Shown here: one piece after another, positions 14,842 to 15,354 of the stretch
How positions within the stretch are numbered: position 1 is the stretch's first letter
How the letters are laid out: every line of letters starts with the position of its first letter
Position numbers and translations under genes: made by a program
NCBI GenBank assembly: GCA_035529015.1
Contig: DATKXP010000181.1
Location: 1 to 15,354 of the forward strand
Source: JAUVZF01 sp035529015
GTDB taxonomy: Bacteria; Planctomycetota; Phycisphaerae; FEN-1346
Reading direction: 5' to 3'
Length of the DNA stretch: 15,354 nt
Notes under the pieces: generated by a model
The model's database searches: none
Told to the model about the DNA's origin: nothing
What the model saw: only the letters and a program-made list of their open reading frames with translations

Positions 14842-14873
14842 CACGGTGGCTCAGGAGAGCCACCGCGCGGGAA
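14842..14873 (+). repeat. 32-base hairpin repeat, copy 5
   Basis: A 9-base-pair stem, CGGTGGCTC (14844-14852) with GAGCCACCG (14857-14865), loop AGGA, then CGCGGGAA. Relative to copy 2, three stem pairs are changed on both sides, so pairing is kept. Confidence 0.75.
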
Positions 14874-14889
14874 CCCACATGCTCAAACG

Positions 14890-15354
14890 TTAACTGCTCG
14901 AGAGAGCATCCAGGCGTGCGGCTATGCGGTGCCAGTGAGTCCCACGCCAGAACACTTTCGCACACCGCCCGCACCGGAAGAACTCGTCGCACCAGGCAAG
15001 GCTGCGCGGTGGCACTTCGGGTCGCGCGGCTTCCTTGGGGATGGGATGCAGGCGGCCGCCGCAGGCCATGCAGCGCGGCTCGCGTCGGGCGAGCGACAAG
15101 GCCCGCACCACGTGCCGCAGTTGGTCGAACTTCGTCTTGCCTGCGGGAACGAGCACCGCGCGGACGCGTCCGGACCGGATCGCGCCGTGCCGGGCAAGTT
15201 CGGTGTCGGCGGTCAGGAGGATGCGTCCGGTCGCCAGGGCTCGGCGCACGAGTTCCGCGTCGTCGATGCCTTCGACCCAGGCCGCATCGTAGCCTGCAGC
15301 GCGGAGCCAGCGAGCCAACCCGCCGAGCATCGCGTCGCACCAGAATGCCGGCGC
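14890..15354 (-). CDS. Mut7-C RNase-fold protein with zinc ribbon (5' end outside window)
   Basis: The visible 154 codons match the Mut7-C (PIN-like) family. The N-terminal PIN-like half reads FWCDAMLGGLARWLRAAGYD and continues with DDAELVRRALATGRILLTADTELA; the acidic residues are the likely metal site of an RNase fold. The C-terminal zinc ribbon has CMAC (Cys87, Cys90, counted from the Met at 15330) and CGRC (Cys120, Cys123), with the family-typical VFWRGTHWHR. The conserved CDAMLGGLARW block begins before the Met at 15330 and the frame is open to the window edge, so the true start is probably outside; 15330 would cut away a conserved acidic residue. Substrate unknown; predicted cytosolic RNA-binding or RNA-cleaving protein. 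The hairpin repeats lie just downstream of its stop. Confidence 0.85.
   Translation of the reverse strand, partial: APAFWCDAMLGGLARWLRAAGYDAAWVEGIDDAELVRRALATGRILLTADTELARHGAIRSGRVRAVLVPAGKTKFDQLRHVVRALSLARREPRCMACGGRLHPIPKEAARPEVPPRSLAWCDEFFRCGRCAKVFWRGTHWHRIAARLDALSSS

Larger units (their letters stand above)
14490..14889. other. 400-base gap without a convincing gene, rich in hairpin repeats
   Basis: The left part (14490-14740) shows only weak inverted repeats (for example TGGCGC 14681-14686 with GCGCCA 14695-14700) and no convincing ORF. The right part holds three hairpin repeat copies of the same family as at 7019-7097. I saw no convincing promoter for the minus-strand diguanylate cyclase gene, and no tRNA or other RNA gene. 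Confidence 0.7.

Overview
The window is a GC-rich stretch of a bacterial chromosome with mostly housekeeping-type genes. I see no phage, transposase, CRISPR array or tRNA. The GyrA sequence (a fingerprint-region pattern GNYHPHGEAVVYP), the mix of leaderless-looking and Shine-Dalgarno starts, and frequent GTG/TTG starts suggest a planctomycete-like (PVC group, perhaps Phycisphaerae) bacterium. That assignment is inference from pattern memory, not from a search.

Layout, left to right. A glutamine-dependent NAD synthetase (nadE, minus strand, its 3' end outside the window) diverges from gyrA; both have recognisable sigma70-type promoters, and the nadE promoter predicts a leaderless mRNA. Downstream of gyrA and probably co-transcribed is an exported M14 metallocarboxypeptidase of the cytosolic-carboxypeptidase type. 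It converges, 3 bases apart, on a membrane-anchored protein of unknown function, which in turn diverges from rnc (RNase III). The rnc gene has a good promoter and a TTG start. It converges on a small basic ORF that lies downstream of an enolase-superfamily gene (dipeptide-epimerase-like). Between those two sits a roughly 100-base insertion carrying an inverted pair of hairpin repeats and flanked by a 15-base direct duplication.

Divergent from the epimerase is a three-gene ABC importer operon: ATPase, lipoprotein substrate-binding protein, and a fused double permease. The set is complete: one ATPase gene (acting as a dimer), one permease chain holding both membrane halves, and one binding lipoprotein. 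It belongs to the iron(III)/polyamine/phosphonate-type superfamily, but the substrate cannot be read from sequence. It converges on a membrane PAS-PAS-GGDEF diguanylate cyclase with an intact active site and product-inhibition site. A 400-base gap follows with three more copies of the same hairpin repeat, and the window ends in a Mut7-C/PIN-type RNase-fold protein with a zinc ribbon, cut by the right edge at its 5' end.

Most unusual: a 32-base hairpin repeat family (four clear copies and one decayed copy in two gaps) whose stems differ largely by compensatory base pairs while the 3' tail is constant in three copies; the insertion that duplicated a stop/Shine-Dalgarno junction without damaging either flanking gene; a predicted leaderless nadE; an RNase III with Cys in place of a catalytic Asp; and a GyrA with neither the Ser nor the Asp of the quinolone-binding site. 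No clearly new multi-gene system is present; the repeat family is the best candidate for something undescribed.
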